From assembly GCF_000719115.1 (NCBI RefSeq), contig NZ_JOEA01000005.1, positions 62,001 through 126,000 on the forward strand: DNA of 64,000 nt, written 5' to 3'. Positions 17,143-26,187 of the stretch are shown here, piece by piece. Position 1 is the stretch's first letter; each line of letters opens with the position of its first letter. The notes beneath the pieces were generated by a model. That model was not told where the DNA came from and did no database searches. It saw only the letters and a program-made list of their open reading frames with translations. The stretch is from Lentzea albidocapillata. GTDB lineage: Bacteria; Actinomycetota; Actinomycetes; Mycobacteriales; Pseudonocardiaceae. Both the position numbers and the translations under genes were made by a program.

Positions 17143-18137
17143 CGGGTCACCTTCGCGACGGCTGCGACGACCTCGGCGGGTTCCACGAGGTCGAGACAGG
17201 GGTGGCCGGGTACCGGACATTCACGGGCACGGCTGTCCCGGCACGGCGCGTGCTGGTCGCCGAGCAGGACATGCTTTCCGTGCGGCGCCCATCGGGCCGC
17301 GGGCACGACCGGGGCGAACAACGACACGACCGGCGTGCCGACCGCGACCGCGAGGTGGGCCGGGCCGGTGTTGCCGGCGACGACCGCCTCGGCACCGGCC
17401 AGCACGCCACTCAGCTCGCGGAAGGTGGTGCGCCCGCCCAGATCTGTCCCGCACGCGCCGGCGACGTGCGCGGTCAGACCGGCTTCCGCCGGTCCGCCGG
17501 TCACGACCACGCGATGACCTGCCGCGTTCAGCGCGACCACGGCCTTCGCCCACCGGTCGGGCGACCAGGTACGGGCGGGCGCCGTCGCACCTGGGTGCAC
17601 CACCACGTACGGGTGGCTCAGTTCCGCATGCACCAGTTCCGCGCTGGGCGGATCGAGCACGGCAAGCCCGCCGTCGTCGCCCGGCGGTAGCTCGAACCCG
17701 GCCGCGCGCGCGACCTGCAACGCCCGTTCGGCCTCGGGCACATCGGGATCGCCGGTCAGCCGCACGTCGAGCAGCGAGCCCGGGTAGTCGGTCGAGCGCG
17801 CCACGATCTTCGGCACCCCGGCGAGCCGCAGCAACAGCGCCAGCGGCAACGGGCTCTGGTGGAACGACGTCAGCACCAGCGCCACGTCGGCCCGGATCCC
17901 GTGCACCAGTGCGACCACGGCCTCGATGTCGATCGGCCGGATCTCGCGAGCCGGGTTGACGATCCACGGACATTCCCACTCGATGATCCGGTTGACGCCG
18001 GGCAGCAGTCCGGCCGCCCGCACTCCGGCGGGCCCGCAGAGCAGGACCACCTCACCGGCCCCGGCCGCCGCGCGGATCGCCGGACCCGAGAGCAGCACGT
18101 CGCCGTCACTGTCCAGCCGCACCACCAATGTCCTCAC
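17139..18137 (-). CDS. glycosyltransferase family 9 (heptosyltransferase-like)
   Basis: A 332-residue GT9 protein. It begins RTLVVRLDSDGDVLLSGPAI, the family's N-terminal acceptor motif. The C-terminal donor motif VVHPGATAPARTWSPDRWA is near residue 185 and VVAGNTGPAHLAVAVGTPVVSLF is near 265. GT9 enzymes of Gram-negative bacteria transfer heptose from ADP-heptose to lipopolysaccharide core. Here, directly beside a full ADP-heptose pathway in a probable Gram-positive, it is the best candidate for the heptosyltransferase. The GTG start overlaps the gmhB stop (GTGA). Confidence 0.87.
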   Translation of the reverse strand: MRTLVVRLDSDGDVLLSGPAIRAAAGAGEVVLLCGPAGVRAAGLLPGVNRIIEWECPWIVNPAREIRPIDIEAVVALVHGIRADVALVLTSFHQSPLPLALLLRLAGVPKIVARSTDYPGSLLDVRLTGDPDVPEAERALQVARAAGFELPPGDDGGLAVLDPPSAELVHAELSHPYVVVHPGATAPARTWSPDRWAKAVVALNAAGHRVVVTGGPAEAGLTAHVAGACGTDLGGRTTFRELSGVLAGAEAVVAGNTGPAHLAVAVGTPVVSLFAPVVPAARWAPHGKHVLLGDQHAPCRDSRARECPVPGHPCLDLVEPAEVVAAVAKVTR

Positions 18138-18649
18138 AGGATCATCCCCACAGCGGCACGCAGATCCGCGGCCGTGCGCGGCGCGCGTTCGACCTCGTCC
18201 GGCCGGGTCACCTCCGTGGGGATCAGCACGGACGTCGCGCCCGCGTTGCGCGCGGCCACCACGTCGGCCTCTATGTCCCCGACGACCACCGTGCGTTCCG
18301 GACTCACGCCGAGCGCCTCGCACGCCGCGAACACCAGGCCAGGCGCGGGTTTGCGGCACGCACAACCGTCATCCGGGTGGTGCGGGCAGATCTGCCACGT
18401 GCCGAACCGTCCGAGCAACTCCTCAACGCGGGCGTTGACCGCGCGCACCTGGCCTTCGGTCAGCAGTCCCCTGCCGATTCCGGACTGGTTGCTCACCACT
18501 CCGGTGCGCAGTCCGTGTGCGCGCAGGTCCATGATCGCTTCGCGAGCGCCGGGCATCGGCTCCACGCGAGCCGGGTCGCCGTTGTACGGCACATCACGGA
18601 CAAGCGTGCCGTCGCGGTCGAAGAGCACCGCCTCGATGGTCCGATCCAT
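18134..18649 (-). CDS. gmhB: D-glycero-D-manno-heptose 1,7-bisphosphate 7-phosphatase-like HAD protein
   Basis: A 171-residue HAD phosphatase of GmhB length. The catalytic motif LFDRDGT is at residues 9-15 (Asp11 nucleophile, Asp13 acid/base), SNQSGIGRG is near residue 53, and CPHHPDDGCACRKP near residues 88-101 is the zinc-binding loop typical of GmhB. It removes the C7 phosphate from heptose 1,7-bisphosphate before nucleotide transfer. It is the first gene of the heptose operon. The ATG lies inside the 43-bp repeat and has no ribosome-binding site, so a leaderless mRNA is likely. Histidinol-phosphatase activity is an unlikely alternative given the context. Confidence 0.87.
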   Translation of the reverse strand: MDRTIEAVLFDRDGTLVRDVPYNGDPARVEPMPGAREAIMDLRAHGLRTGVVSNQSGIGRGLLTEGQVRAVNARVEELLGRFGTWQICPHHPDDGCACRKPAPGLVFAACEALGVSPERTVVVGDIEADVVAARNAGATSVLIPTEVTRPDEVERAPRTAADLRAAVGMIL

Positions 18650-18683
18650 AGAGGAGATTTAGCCGGGAAAAGCGGCTTGAAAC
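18641..18683 (-). repeat. promoter-region repeat, copy B (upstream of gmhB)
   Basis: This is the partner of the repeat at 7741-7783 (36 of 43 identical). It spans the first codons of the gmhB-like gene (MDRT) and about 35 bases upstream, with a TAAATCT box about 10 bases before the ATG and a conserved GTTTC block a further 15 bases upstream. The spacing suits a promoter with a transcription start at or next to the ATG. Confidence 0.7.
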
Positions 18684-18701
18684 GCTGTGTTCAGAACGAG
18701 T

Positions 18702-18715
18702 AACCAGTTCTGGTT
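18702..18715. promoter_or_regulatory. candidate operator upstream of the heptose operon
   Basis: AACCAG-TT-CTGGTT is a perfect 6-bp inverted repeat with a 2-base spacer, about 55 bases upstream of the gmhB ATG. A GTTCAGAAC element at 18689-18697 lies beside it. Both sit just upstream of the repeated promoter block, the expected position for a regulator site. Copy A of the promoter lacks this element. Confidence 0.4.
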
Positions 18716-18793
18716 GGGCGAACCCCGAGAAGCGCCGGGGCGCCGGCCCGGGCACCTGCGCGAATAGGCGCCCGGCGCATCACTTCTCCGTTC

Positions 18794-19189
18794 TCAGGAA
18801 CGAGCGGCCGCCGTCGCGCGGTCGTTCGCCCTGGCGATCGCCTCGACCAGCTCGTCCTTGGTCATCCGGGACCGGCCGTCGACCTTCAGCCGCTTCGCGA
18901 CGTCGTACAGGTGTTGCTTGCTCGCGTTCGCGTCCACACCACCGGCGGTCTCGCCCTGCGCCGGCGTGCTCCTGGCCGCCTGAGGGTCGGAAGGTCCTTT
19001 TCCGTCCTTGGCTTCCCAATGGTCGCCGACCTTCTCGAACGAGTGCTTCAGCGCGGAGAACGCCGTGCGGTGCGCACGTTCGCCCTCTCCGTAGGTCTCC
19101 ACGGCCGAGTCGTGGGCCTTGATCCAGGTGCGTTGCGCCTTCCGCGACGACCGCGCCACCGTGCTGGGGAGTTCCTCTCGTCCGGGCAT
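18794..19189 (-). CDS. ChaB / Rho-N domain protein
   Basis: A 131-residue protein. Residues 1-65 form a ChaB domain (MPGREELPSTVARSS followed by KAQRTWIKAHDSA and HRTAFSALKHSFEK). After an Ala/Pro/Gly linker, residues 95-128 form a Rho-termination N-domain or SAP-like helix pair (LYDVAKRLKVDGRSRMTKDELVEAI) that usually binds nucleic acid. This combination is common in actinobacteria and its role is unknown; the ChaB name comes from a proposed cation-transport regulator. The ATG has a strong GGAGGA ribosome-binding site. Confidence 0.85.
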   Translation of the reverse strand: MPGREELPSTVARSSRKAQRTWIKAHDSAVETYGEGERAHRTAFSALKHSFEKVGDHWEAKDGKGPSDPQAARSTPAQGETAGGVDANASKQHLYDVAKRLKVDGRSRMTKDELVEAIARANDRATAAARS

Positions 19190-19233
19190 GCTTCCTCCAT
19201 GTTTCGACCGGGACGTCCGGGTACCCGTCTCGC

Positions 19234-20571
19234 ATGACCGCCACCCACGCCATCGACGTCCACAGCCCACTCGACGGTCAGCTGGTCGGCTGGCTCCCGG
19301 CCGCGTCCGAGTCCGAGACGGAGACAGCGGTGGCGGCCGCCCGGAAAGCGCAGGCCGCGTGGGCCGCCACGCCCGCGGCCGAACGCGGTGCGGCGGTGAA
19401 GGCGGCCGCCGCGGACCTCCGGGTGCGGGCCGGTGACCTGGCGATCGTGGTGCAGACCGAGACGGGCAGGCCGTTCGCGTCGGCACGGGAAGGTGTGCTC
19501 GCGGGCGCGTCCACGCTGGAGCAGTACGCCGAGCTCGGCCCGGTCCACCGCGGGCGGTCGCTGCTCGGTTCGGCCGTGGACTTCATGATTCCGGAACCGC
19601 GCGGTGTCGTCGTGGCACTCACACCGTGGAACGACCCGGTGGCCGTCACGTGCGGGCTGCTCGGCGCGGCGCTGGTCACGGGGAACGCCGTGCTGCACAA
19701 GCCGAGCGAACGCTGCCCGCACACCGGCATGTTGCTCGACACGGTGCTGCGGCCGCACTTTCCGGCGGACGTGCTGCAAACGTTGATCGGTGACGGAGCG
19801 ACGGGCGCGCAGCTCGTGCGCGAGAACGTCGACCTCGTCGCGCACGTCGGCAGCACCACGACAGGACGTGACATCGCTCAGGCGTCGCGGGCGAAGTTGT
19901 TGCTGGAGAACGGGGGCAACGACCCGCTGCTCGTCGACGCGGACGTCGATCCGGACCGGGCGGCCGAGCAGGCGGCGCTCGGGGCGTTCACCAACGCGGG
20001 CCAGCTCTGCACGTCGGTGGAACGGATCTACGTGCATCAGGACGTCGCCGAGGCGTTCACCGACGCGCTGTGCGCTCGCGCTAAGGAGTGGACAGCCGAC
20101 GCACAACCGTTGGTGGACAACAGGCATCGCGAGTTCGTGCACGCCCAGGTCGCCGAAGCCCTCGATGCGGGCGCGCGGGCACTGATCGGTGGCGAGATCC
20201 CGGCCGGCCCGGGCGCGTACTACCCGGCCACCGTGCTGACCGGCTGCACGCCGGACATGCGGATCATGCGCGAGGAGACGTTCGGCCCGGTGGCGCCGGT
20301 GTGCGTGGTGCCGTCGTTCGACGAAGGCCTGCGCGAGGCGTGCTCCGGCGAGTACGGCCTGGCGGCGACGGTGCTGACCCGGTCGATGGAGAACGCGCAG
20401 AAGGCCTGGCGTGCGCTGCCGGTCGGGACAGTGAAGGTGAACGCCGTGTTCGGCGGCGCTCCCGGCGGCGCGGCTCAGCCTCGCGGCGCGTCCGGCACCG
20501 GTTTCGGCTACGGGCCCGAACTGCTCGACGAGATGACCACCGTCAAGGTCGTGCACCTCGGCCTGCCGTGA
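19234..20571 (+). CDS. NAD(P)-dependent aldehyde dehydrogenase
   Basis: A 445-residue ALDH-superfamily protein, slightly short for the family. The general-base Glu lies in LLLENGGNDP near residue 225, the nucleophilic Cys in NAGQLCTSVER near residue 259, and the EETFGPVAPV motif near 348. It oxidises an aldehyde to the carboxylate. Succinate-semialdehyde or betaine-aldehyde-type substrates are typical, but nothing fixes the substrate. It converges on the GT9 gene with a 29-bp overlap of coding ends and diverges from the ChaB gene. Its placement inside a glycan locus may be incidental. Confidence 0.85.
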   Translation: MTATHAIDVHSPLDGQLVGWLPAASESETETAVAAARKAQAAWAATPAAERGAAVKAAAADLRVRAGDLAIVVQTETGRPFASAREGVLAGASTLEQYAELGPVHRGRSLLGSAVDFMIPEPRGVVVALTPWNDPVAVTCGLLGAALVTGNAVLHKPSERCPHTGMLLDTVLRPHFPADVLQTLIGDGATGAQLVRENVDLVAHVGSTTTGRDIAQASRAKLLLENGGNDPLLVDADVDPDRAAEQAALGAFTNAGQLCTSVERIYVHQDVAEAFTDALCARAKEWTADAQPLVDNRHREFVHAQVAEALDAGARALIGGEIPAGPGAYYPATVLTGCTPDMRIMREETFGPVAPVCVVPSFDEGLREACSGEYGLAATVLTRSMENAQKAWRALPVGTVKVNAVFGGAPGGAAQPRGASGTGFGYGPELLDEMTTVKVVHLGLP

Positions 20572-21406
20572 CCGGCTGGAAGTCCTCCACCGCGGCCAGG
20601 ACCTCGTCCACGGTGATCCGCAGCAGACCGGGATCCGGCTCGGAGGAGAACGTGTCGCCCGTTCCGCCGTGCCACAGCACGTGGTGCGGCCCGGTCCGCG
20701 GACCCCACAGGCTCGGCGACATCGGCCCGAACAGCAGGACGGACGGCGTGCCGTAGGCCGTCGCGACGTGCGCAACCCCGGTGTCGCCGCAGATCACGAG
20801 CCCGGCCGTGGCGACGAGGTCGAGCAACTGGGCGAGGCCGCCGCACACGGGTTCGGGCACGACCCGGCGCGCCGCTTCGAGTTCGGGCGGGCTGGCCGTC
20901 ACCACGACGTCGTGGCCGTCCAGTTCTCGCACCACCGCGGCGAACCTCTCTACCGGCCACCTGCGCGCGCCGTGGCTCGCGCCCGGATGAACCACGATCC
21001 GCTCGGTTCGCGGTCCGGGCGGAAGCAGCCGCAGATCGTCGGCGTCGCACGGAATTCCGTGCTGTTCCAGGAGGTCGCACCACCTCAGCACCTCGTGCCG
21101 ATCCTCCGGCCACTCGTCGTGGGTGATCAGCAGCCGCGGCCGCGTGGCCATCAGCCGGTCGACGCTCTGCGGTCCGCGTCCGTGCAGGTTGACGGCGAGA
21201 TCGGGGCGGTCGTACCCGATGTGCGTGAGGCCGTCGGTCGGCAGCAGCCGGTCGACGGCCTCGATCCTCGCCACCGCATCGGTCAGCCAGCCGGGCGCGG
21301 CGAGCGTGATCTCGGCGTCGGGATACGCCCGGCGCAGCCCGCGCAGCGCTGGAACCGCGGTGAGCAGGTCGCCCAGTCCGAGTGCCCGCAGCACCAGGAT
21401 TCGCAT
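20543..21406 (-). CDS. glycosyltransferase family 9
   Basis: A 287-residue GT9 protein. It starts MRILVLRALGLGDLLTAVPA, a textbook ADP-heptose:LPS heptosyltransferase N-terminus. VVHPGASHGARRWPVERFA is near residue 140 and CGDTGVAHVATAYGTPSVLLFG near 215. The ATG is preceded by AGGGAGGT. It belongs functionally with the heptose locus although it is transcribed separately. The C-terminal 10 residues overlap the convergent aldehyde dehydrogenase. The existence of two GT9 genes suggests two heptose additions. Confidence 0.87.
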   Translation of the reverse strand: MRILVLRALGLGDLLTAVPALRGLRRAYPDAEITLAAPGWLTDAVARIEAVDRLLPTDGLTHIGYDRPDLAVNLHGRGPQSVDRLMATRPRLLITHDEWPEDRHEVLRWCDLLEQHGIPCDADDLRLLPPGPRTERIVVHPGASHGARRWPVERFAAVVRELDGHDVVVTASPPELEAARRVVPEPVCGGLAQLLDLVATAGLVICGDTGVAHVATAYGTPSVLLFGPMSPSLWGPRTGPHHVLWHGGTGDTFSSEPDPGLLRITVDEVLAAVEDFQPVTAGRGARP

Positions 21407-21602
21407 CGGTATACCTCCCTGGGACGCATACCCGCCGTGCGTCCGGATACACCTGCAGCTGCGGACCCGGATCACGCCACCGCGCACTTGTCTGTCCATT
21501 GTGGATTTCCGTTGTGTGGAACGCTTCCAACGATGACTGATCCCCGGCAGGACCACGGCCACCCGACGGGGTGGCGCCGTCCGCAGTACCATCTGACGCA
21601 TC

Positions 21603-22049
21603 ATGAGCCAGCGCATGAACGACCCCGCAGGCAGTGGCGGCGCCTCCATCAACGACCCGCTCCTCACCACACCGACAGCCAGACTGATGGCACTGGCGAT
21701 GGGCACGGACATCCGCGTGTTCGAGGTGCCCGTGGCACACAGCGCGGGCCTCGCGGGCCTGGTCGGCATCGGTTCCGACGAGAACGACGAGCCGCAGTGC
21801 AAGATCGGGCTCACCGACGACCTGGACGACGACCTGCGCGCTGACGTGCTCGCGTTCGGCATCGCGGTGCTCGTCGGCACGCCGGAGGTTCTCGGGAACA
21901 GCCCGGACGGCGTCCTCGGCATCAGCAGGCAGCGACTGCCGCAGGCCGACAACGGCCCCGGCAACCTGGCCTGGCACATGTTGCAGACGTGCGGGCGCGA
22001 GTCGCCGTCGACGACGTTCCGGCTGATGATCATCCAGCCCGACGAGTAG
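21603..22049 (+). CDS. hypothetical protein
   Basis: A 148-residue soluble protein with no recognised domain. Residues 35-60 contain TDIRVFEVPVAHSAGLAGLVG, and an acidic segment DDLDDDLRAD lies near residue 78. No signal peptide or membrane helix is seen. The plus-strand gene is divergent from the GT9 gene, and a near-palindromic TCCATTGTGGA (21494-21504) lies in the shared upstream region. Codon bias supports a real gene. Confidence 0.6.
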   Translation: MSQRMNDPAGSGGASINDPLLTTPTARLMALAMGTDIRVFEVPVAHSAGLAGLVGIGSDENDEPQCKIGLTDDLDDDLRADVLAFGIAVLVGTPEVLGNSPDGVLGISRQRLPQADNGPGNLAWHMLQTCGRESPSTTFRLMIIQPDE

Positions 22050-22166
22050 CCCAAGACCACACGATCGGGCGAGCTTCGGAAGTCTGACACGTTTCCCGAC
22101 CTGGACCGATGAGTTGGCGCGTCCGCCGCAGTCCAACCATCGACCCAGGAACGGAAGGAAGCCCCC

Positions 22167-22811
22167 ATGACCCAACTGGTGAAGGTCCAGAACTTCGTCG
22201 TGTCGAGTGACGGGTTCGGTGCCGGCGAGGACCAGAGCCTCGAAAGGCCGTTCGGCCACGCCGATCCCGGCACCATGTTCGCGTGGGCGGGCGCCACCGC
22301 GAGCTGGCCCAACCGCACCGAGCCCGGCGGCAGCCGTGGCCTCGACGACTACCTCACCCGCGACTTCAAGCACAACATCGGTGCGGAGATCATGGGCGCC
22401 AACAAGTTCAGCCCGCACCGCGGGCCGTGGCAGGACCACGACTGGCAGGGCTGGTGGGGTGACGAGCCGCCGTTCCACACCCCGGTCTTCGTGCTGACCC
22501 ACCACGAGCGGCCGTCGTTCACCCTGTCCGACACGACGTTCCACTTCGTGAGCGGAGAGCCGGCCGACGTGCTCAAGCTCGCGAAAGAGGCCGCGCAGGG
22601 CAAGGACGTCCGGATCGGCGGCGGCGCCACCACGGTGCGGGCGTTCCTCGACGCCGACCTCGTCGACACCCTGCACGTCGCGGTGTCCCCGGTCGAGCTC
22701 GGGCACGGCGTGCCGCTGTGGAAGTCGCCCGACGAACTGCTCGACCGGTTCCACCTCGACGTCGTGCCCAGCCCGAGCGGCGTGACCCACCACCTGTTCT
22801 GGCGGAAGTGA
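22167..22811 (+). CDS. dihydrofolate reductase family protein (RibD C-terminal fold)
   Basis: A 214-residue protein of the RibD C-terminal / DHFR-like fold. It begins QLVKVQNFVVSSDGFGAG. It has the GAEIMGANKF loop near residue 75, VFVLTHHERP near 113, the GGGATTVRAFLDADLVD NADPH-binding block near 150, and the closing THHLFWRK strand. Family members are NADPH-dependent reductases of pteridine- or deazaflavin-like substrates; actinobacterial single-domain members are mostly uncharacterised. A good GGAAGGAAG ribosome-binding site precedes the ATG. Confidence 0.83.
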   Translation: MTQLVKVQNFVVSSDGFGAGEDQSLERPFGHADPGTMFAWAGATASWPNRTEPGGSRGLDDYLTRDFKHNIGAEIMGANKFSPHRGPWQDHDWQGWWGDEPPFHTPVFVLTHHERPSFTLSDTTFHFVSGEPADVLKLAKEAAQGKDVRIGGGATTVRAFLDADLVDTLHVAVSPVELGHGVPLWKSPDELLDRFHLDVVPSPSGVTHHLFWRK

Positions 22812-22822
22812 TCCCAGGCCGC

Positions 22823-22848
22823 TTTCGAAACTTGTTTCGAAACTTTCA
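22823..22848. promoter_or_regulatory. tandem CGAAACTT operator-like elements
   Basis: TTTCGAAACTT occurs twice with a 12-base repeat distance. The second copy continues to CGAAACTTTCA (22838-22848), which matches 10 of 11 bases of the CGAAACTTTCG element described for Streptomyces xylanase promoters. It lies about 300 bases before the GH10 xylanase gene and right after the reductase gene. A xylan-responsive repressor site is inferred. Confidence 0.5.
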
Positions 22849-23017
22849 CACAATTGTCGGCGAAACACCTCGCGCAACGTGCGAAATCGCGCCGAATTCC
22901 ACTCGGCCGAACAGGCGATCCACCTGCGCGTTCGACGCGCATTCGAAAAGGCGTCCACCCCCTCGGCAGTGATCTTCCAGTTCAGCACCACTGCCGCAGG
23001 GGGCAGCGACGCACATC

Positions 23018-24248
<1,231 letters not shown>

Positions 24249-24268
24249 CGCCGGTTCGGGAGAACGTG

Positions 24269-24302
24269 CCGGCACGGGCCCACGCGAGCGGGCCCGTGCC
24301 GG
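24269..24302. terminator. strong hairpin after the xylanase gene
   Basis: A perfect 13-bp inverted repeat CCGGCACGGGCCC / GGGCCCGTGCCGG has an 8-base loop, 20 bases after the xylanase stop and before the AIM24 gene. It is very stable but has no clear U-tract, as is common for actinobacterial terminators. Confidence 0.75.
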
Positions 24303-24351
24303 ACGCTACCGGCAAAGATCACGTTCACCGCGCCTGCGGCATGATCTGACC

Positions 24352-25023
24352 ATGCGCAGCTCACTGTTCAACCACGAAGAGCGGTCCGTCGAGCCCGGAA
24401 GCTTCCAACTGCAGAACGAACGCATGCTCAAGGTGGACCTCACCGGCAGCGGCGGGTTCTTCTTCGCCAAGCAGGGATCGATGGTCGCCTACCAGGGTGA
24501 CGTCGACTTCGCCTACGAAGGCGCCGGCGGTCTCGGCAAGCTGTTCAAGAAGGCCTTCACCGGTGAGGGCATGTCGCTGATGAAGGTGTCGGGCAGCGGC
24601 GACGTCTTCCTCGCGCAGGACGCCGACGAGATCTTCGTGCTGTACCTGGAGAACGAGGGCGTCACCGTCAACGGCAAGAACGTGCTCGCCTTCGACAGCA
24701 CGCTCAAGTGGGACATCAACCGCACCGAAGGCGCGTCGATGCTCAGCGGCGGCCTGTTCAACACCACGTTCACGGGCACCGGCGCGCTGGCCATCACCGC
24801 CTACGGCACCCCGGTCGTGCTGAACGTGGACCAGCCGACGTTCGTCGACATGCAGTCCGCGGTCCTGTGGTCCACCTCGCTGCAGTCCTCGATCCGCAAG
24901 ACGGCCAAGCTCGGTGCCGTCATCGGCCGCGGCTCCGGCGAGGCGTACCAGCTCGCGTTGACGGGTCAGGGCATCGTCGTGGTGCAGGCGTCGGAGGGCC
25001 ACCCCGTACCGACCGCGCAGTGA
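24352..25023 (+). CDS. AIM24 family protein
   Basis: A 223-residue beta-rich protein of the AIM24/TRAP-like family. Repeated short strands carry the typical signatures MLKVDLTGSGGFFFAKQGSM, GDVDFAYEGAGG and FTGTGALAITAYG. There is no signal peptide. The name comes from a yeast mitochondrial protein. Bacterial members are widespread, often near stress genes, with unknown biochemistry. The gene is monocistronic, flanked by hairpins, and converges with the WYL regulator. Confidence 0.87.
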   Translation: MRSSLFNHEERSVEPGSFQLQNERMLKVDLTGSGGFFFAKQGSMVAYQGDVDFAYEGAGGLGKLFKKAFTGEGMSLMKVSGSGDVFLAQDADEIFVLYLENEGVTVNGKNVLAFDSTLKWDINRTEGASMLSGGLFNTTFTGTGALAITAYGTPVVLNVDQPTFVDMQSAVLWSTSLQSSIRKTAKLGAVIGRGSGEAYQLALTGQGIVVVQASEGHPVPTAQ

Positions 25024-25036
25024 CACTCGGGTGAAC

Positions 25037-25061
25037 GCAGCCGGGGGTACTCCTCGGCTGC
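25037..25061. terminator. hairpin between AIM24 and WYL genes
   Basis: The inverted repeat GCAGCCG / CGGCTGC, with partial pairing inside the 11-base loop, lies between the two convergent stops and probably serves both directions. Confidence 0.5.
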
Positions 25062-25066
25062 CTCGC

Positions 25067-26074
25067 TCATCGGGCGCGGGTCCCCTCCACTGACCGGTCA
25101 GCCGCCCGTGCCGCGCGCCCGGCCAGTTCGGCGAAGGCGTCGCGCAGCTCCGGCGGCCCGACGACCTCGATCTCGGCGTCGAAGCGCGCCAGCAGGGCGG
25201 CGAGAGCAGCCCAGGACCAGGAGCCGGCGATCAGCCTCGTCCTGCCCGGAGCCACCTCCTCGGCGGTGCCGTCTCCCGCGAACAGCGCCACCTCGGCCAT
25301 CGGAAGGCCGAGAACGACCTCGCCCTGACAAGGCCAGGTGTCGGCGCCGCTGGAGCCCTTGAACCGAGCGGACAGGAACGCCGCGACGTCCCCGCCGGGC
25401 ACCTCGCGCCGGGTGAAACGGGGACCGGTGGGGACGCGGGGCGCCATCCGGTCCACGCGGTAGGTGCGCCAGTCCTGCCGTTCGTCGCTCCACCCCAGCA
25501 GGTACCAGCGACCGCCGCGGACGACGAGGTGGTGCGGCTGCACGCGGCGAGGAGGTTGCGGCTCCGTGTCGCCCGGACGGCCCGGCGAGTGGTAGTCGAA
25601 CCTCAGTTCCTCACGGTTGCGGATGGCGCTGCTCAAGGTGAGCAGCACTCCGGTGTCCACCTGAGGAGCCGTTGCACCGGCCGCGGTGATCTCCAGGGCG
25701 TCGACGCGGCGGCGTAGCCGGGACGGCATCACCTGTCGCACGGTCACCAGGGCCCGTGCGGCGGCTTCCTCGATGCCGGCGCCCGCGCTCACGGCGATCC
25801 GCAGCGCCACGGCGAGCGCGATCGCCTGCTCCTCGTCGAACAACATGGGCGGCATCTGACTGCCGGCTTCGAGCCGATAACCGCCGTCGGGTCCCTTGAC
25901 CGCGTGCACGACGTAACCGAGCTCGCGCAGTCTGTCGACGTCACGGCGCACCGTCCGTTCGCTGACGGCCAGGCGCTCGGCGAGCAGGCCTCCCGGCCAG
26001 TCGCGGCGTGCCTGCAGCATCGACAGCAGCGCCAGCAGACGCGCGGAGGTGGTCGTCGAGGAAGCCGTCGGCAT
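25067..26074 (-). CDS. WYL-domain transcriptional regulator
   Basis: A 335-residue regulator. A DeoR/HTH_11-type winged helix at residues 8-60 (LAVSERTVRRDVDRLRELGY is the recognition region) precedes a WYL domain at about 140-215 that contains RWYLLGW. A C-terminal WCX region follows. WYL domains bind ligands such as nucleotides or nucleic acid. It diverges from the VOC gene at 26188 with 113 bp between starts; this pairing is common, and the VOC gene is a likely target. Confidence 0.88.
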   Translation of the reverse strand: MPTASSTTTSARLLALLSMLQARRDWPGGLLAERLAVSERTVRRDVDRLRELGYVVHAVKGPDGGYRLEAGSQMPPMLFDEEQAIALAVALRIAVSAGAGIEEAAARALVTVRQVMPSRLRRRVDALEITAAGATAPQVDTGVLLTLSSAIRNREELRFDYHSPGRPGDTEPQPPRRVQPHHLVVRGGRWYLLGWSDERQDWRTYRVDRMAPRVPTGPRFTRREVPGGDVAAFLSARFKGSSGADTWPCQGEVVLGLPMAEVALFAGDGTAEEVAPGRTRLIAGSWSWAALAALLARFDAEIEVVGPPELRDAFAELAGRAARAADRSVEGTRAR

Positions 26075-26187
26075 GGTTCTCAGTCTGGCAGGAGAAGCGG
26101 ACGTTCCCTGTCCGCTACCGCTGACATCGTGGTTCTTGTCGCCGGAGACCTCCGGCGGCGAGAACCACTCGTGAAGGACCGGACACC

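Noticed and set aside
20508..22991. 827-codon minus-strand frame
   Set aside because: It spans the real GT9, the reductase antisense and intergenic DNA; the translation is low-complexity Arg/Gly/Ala without motifs.
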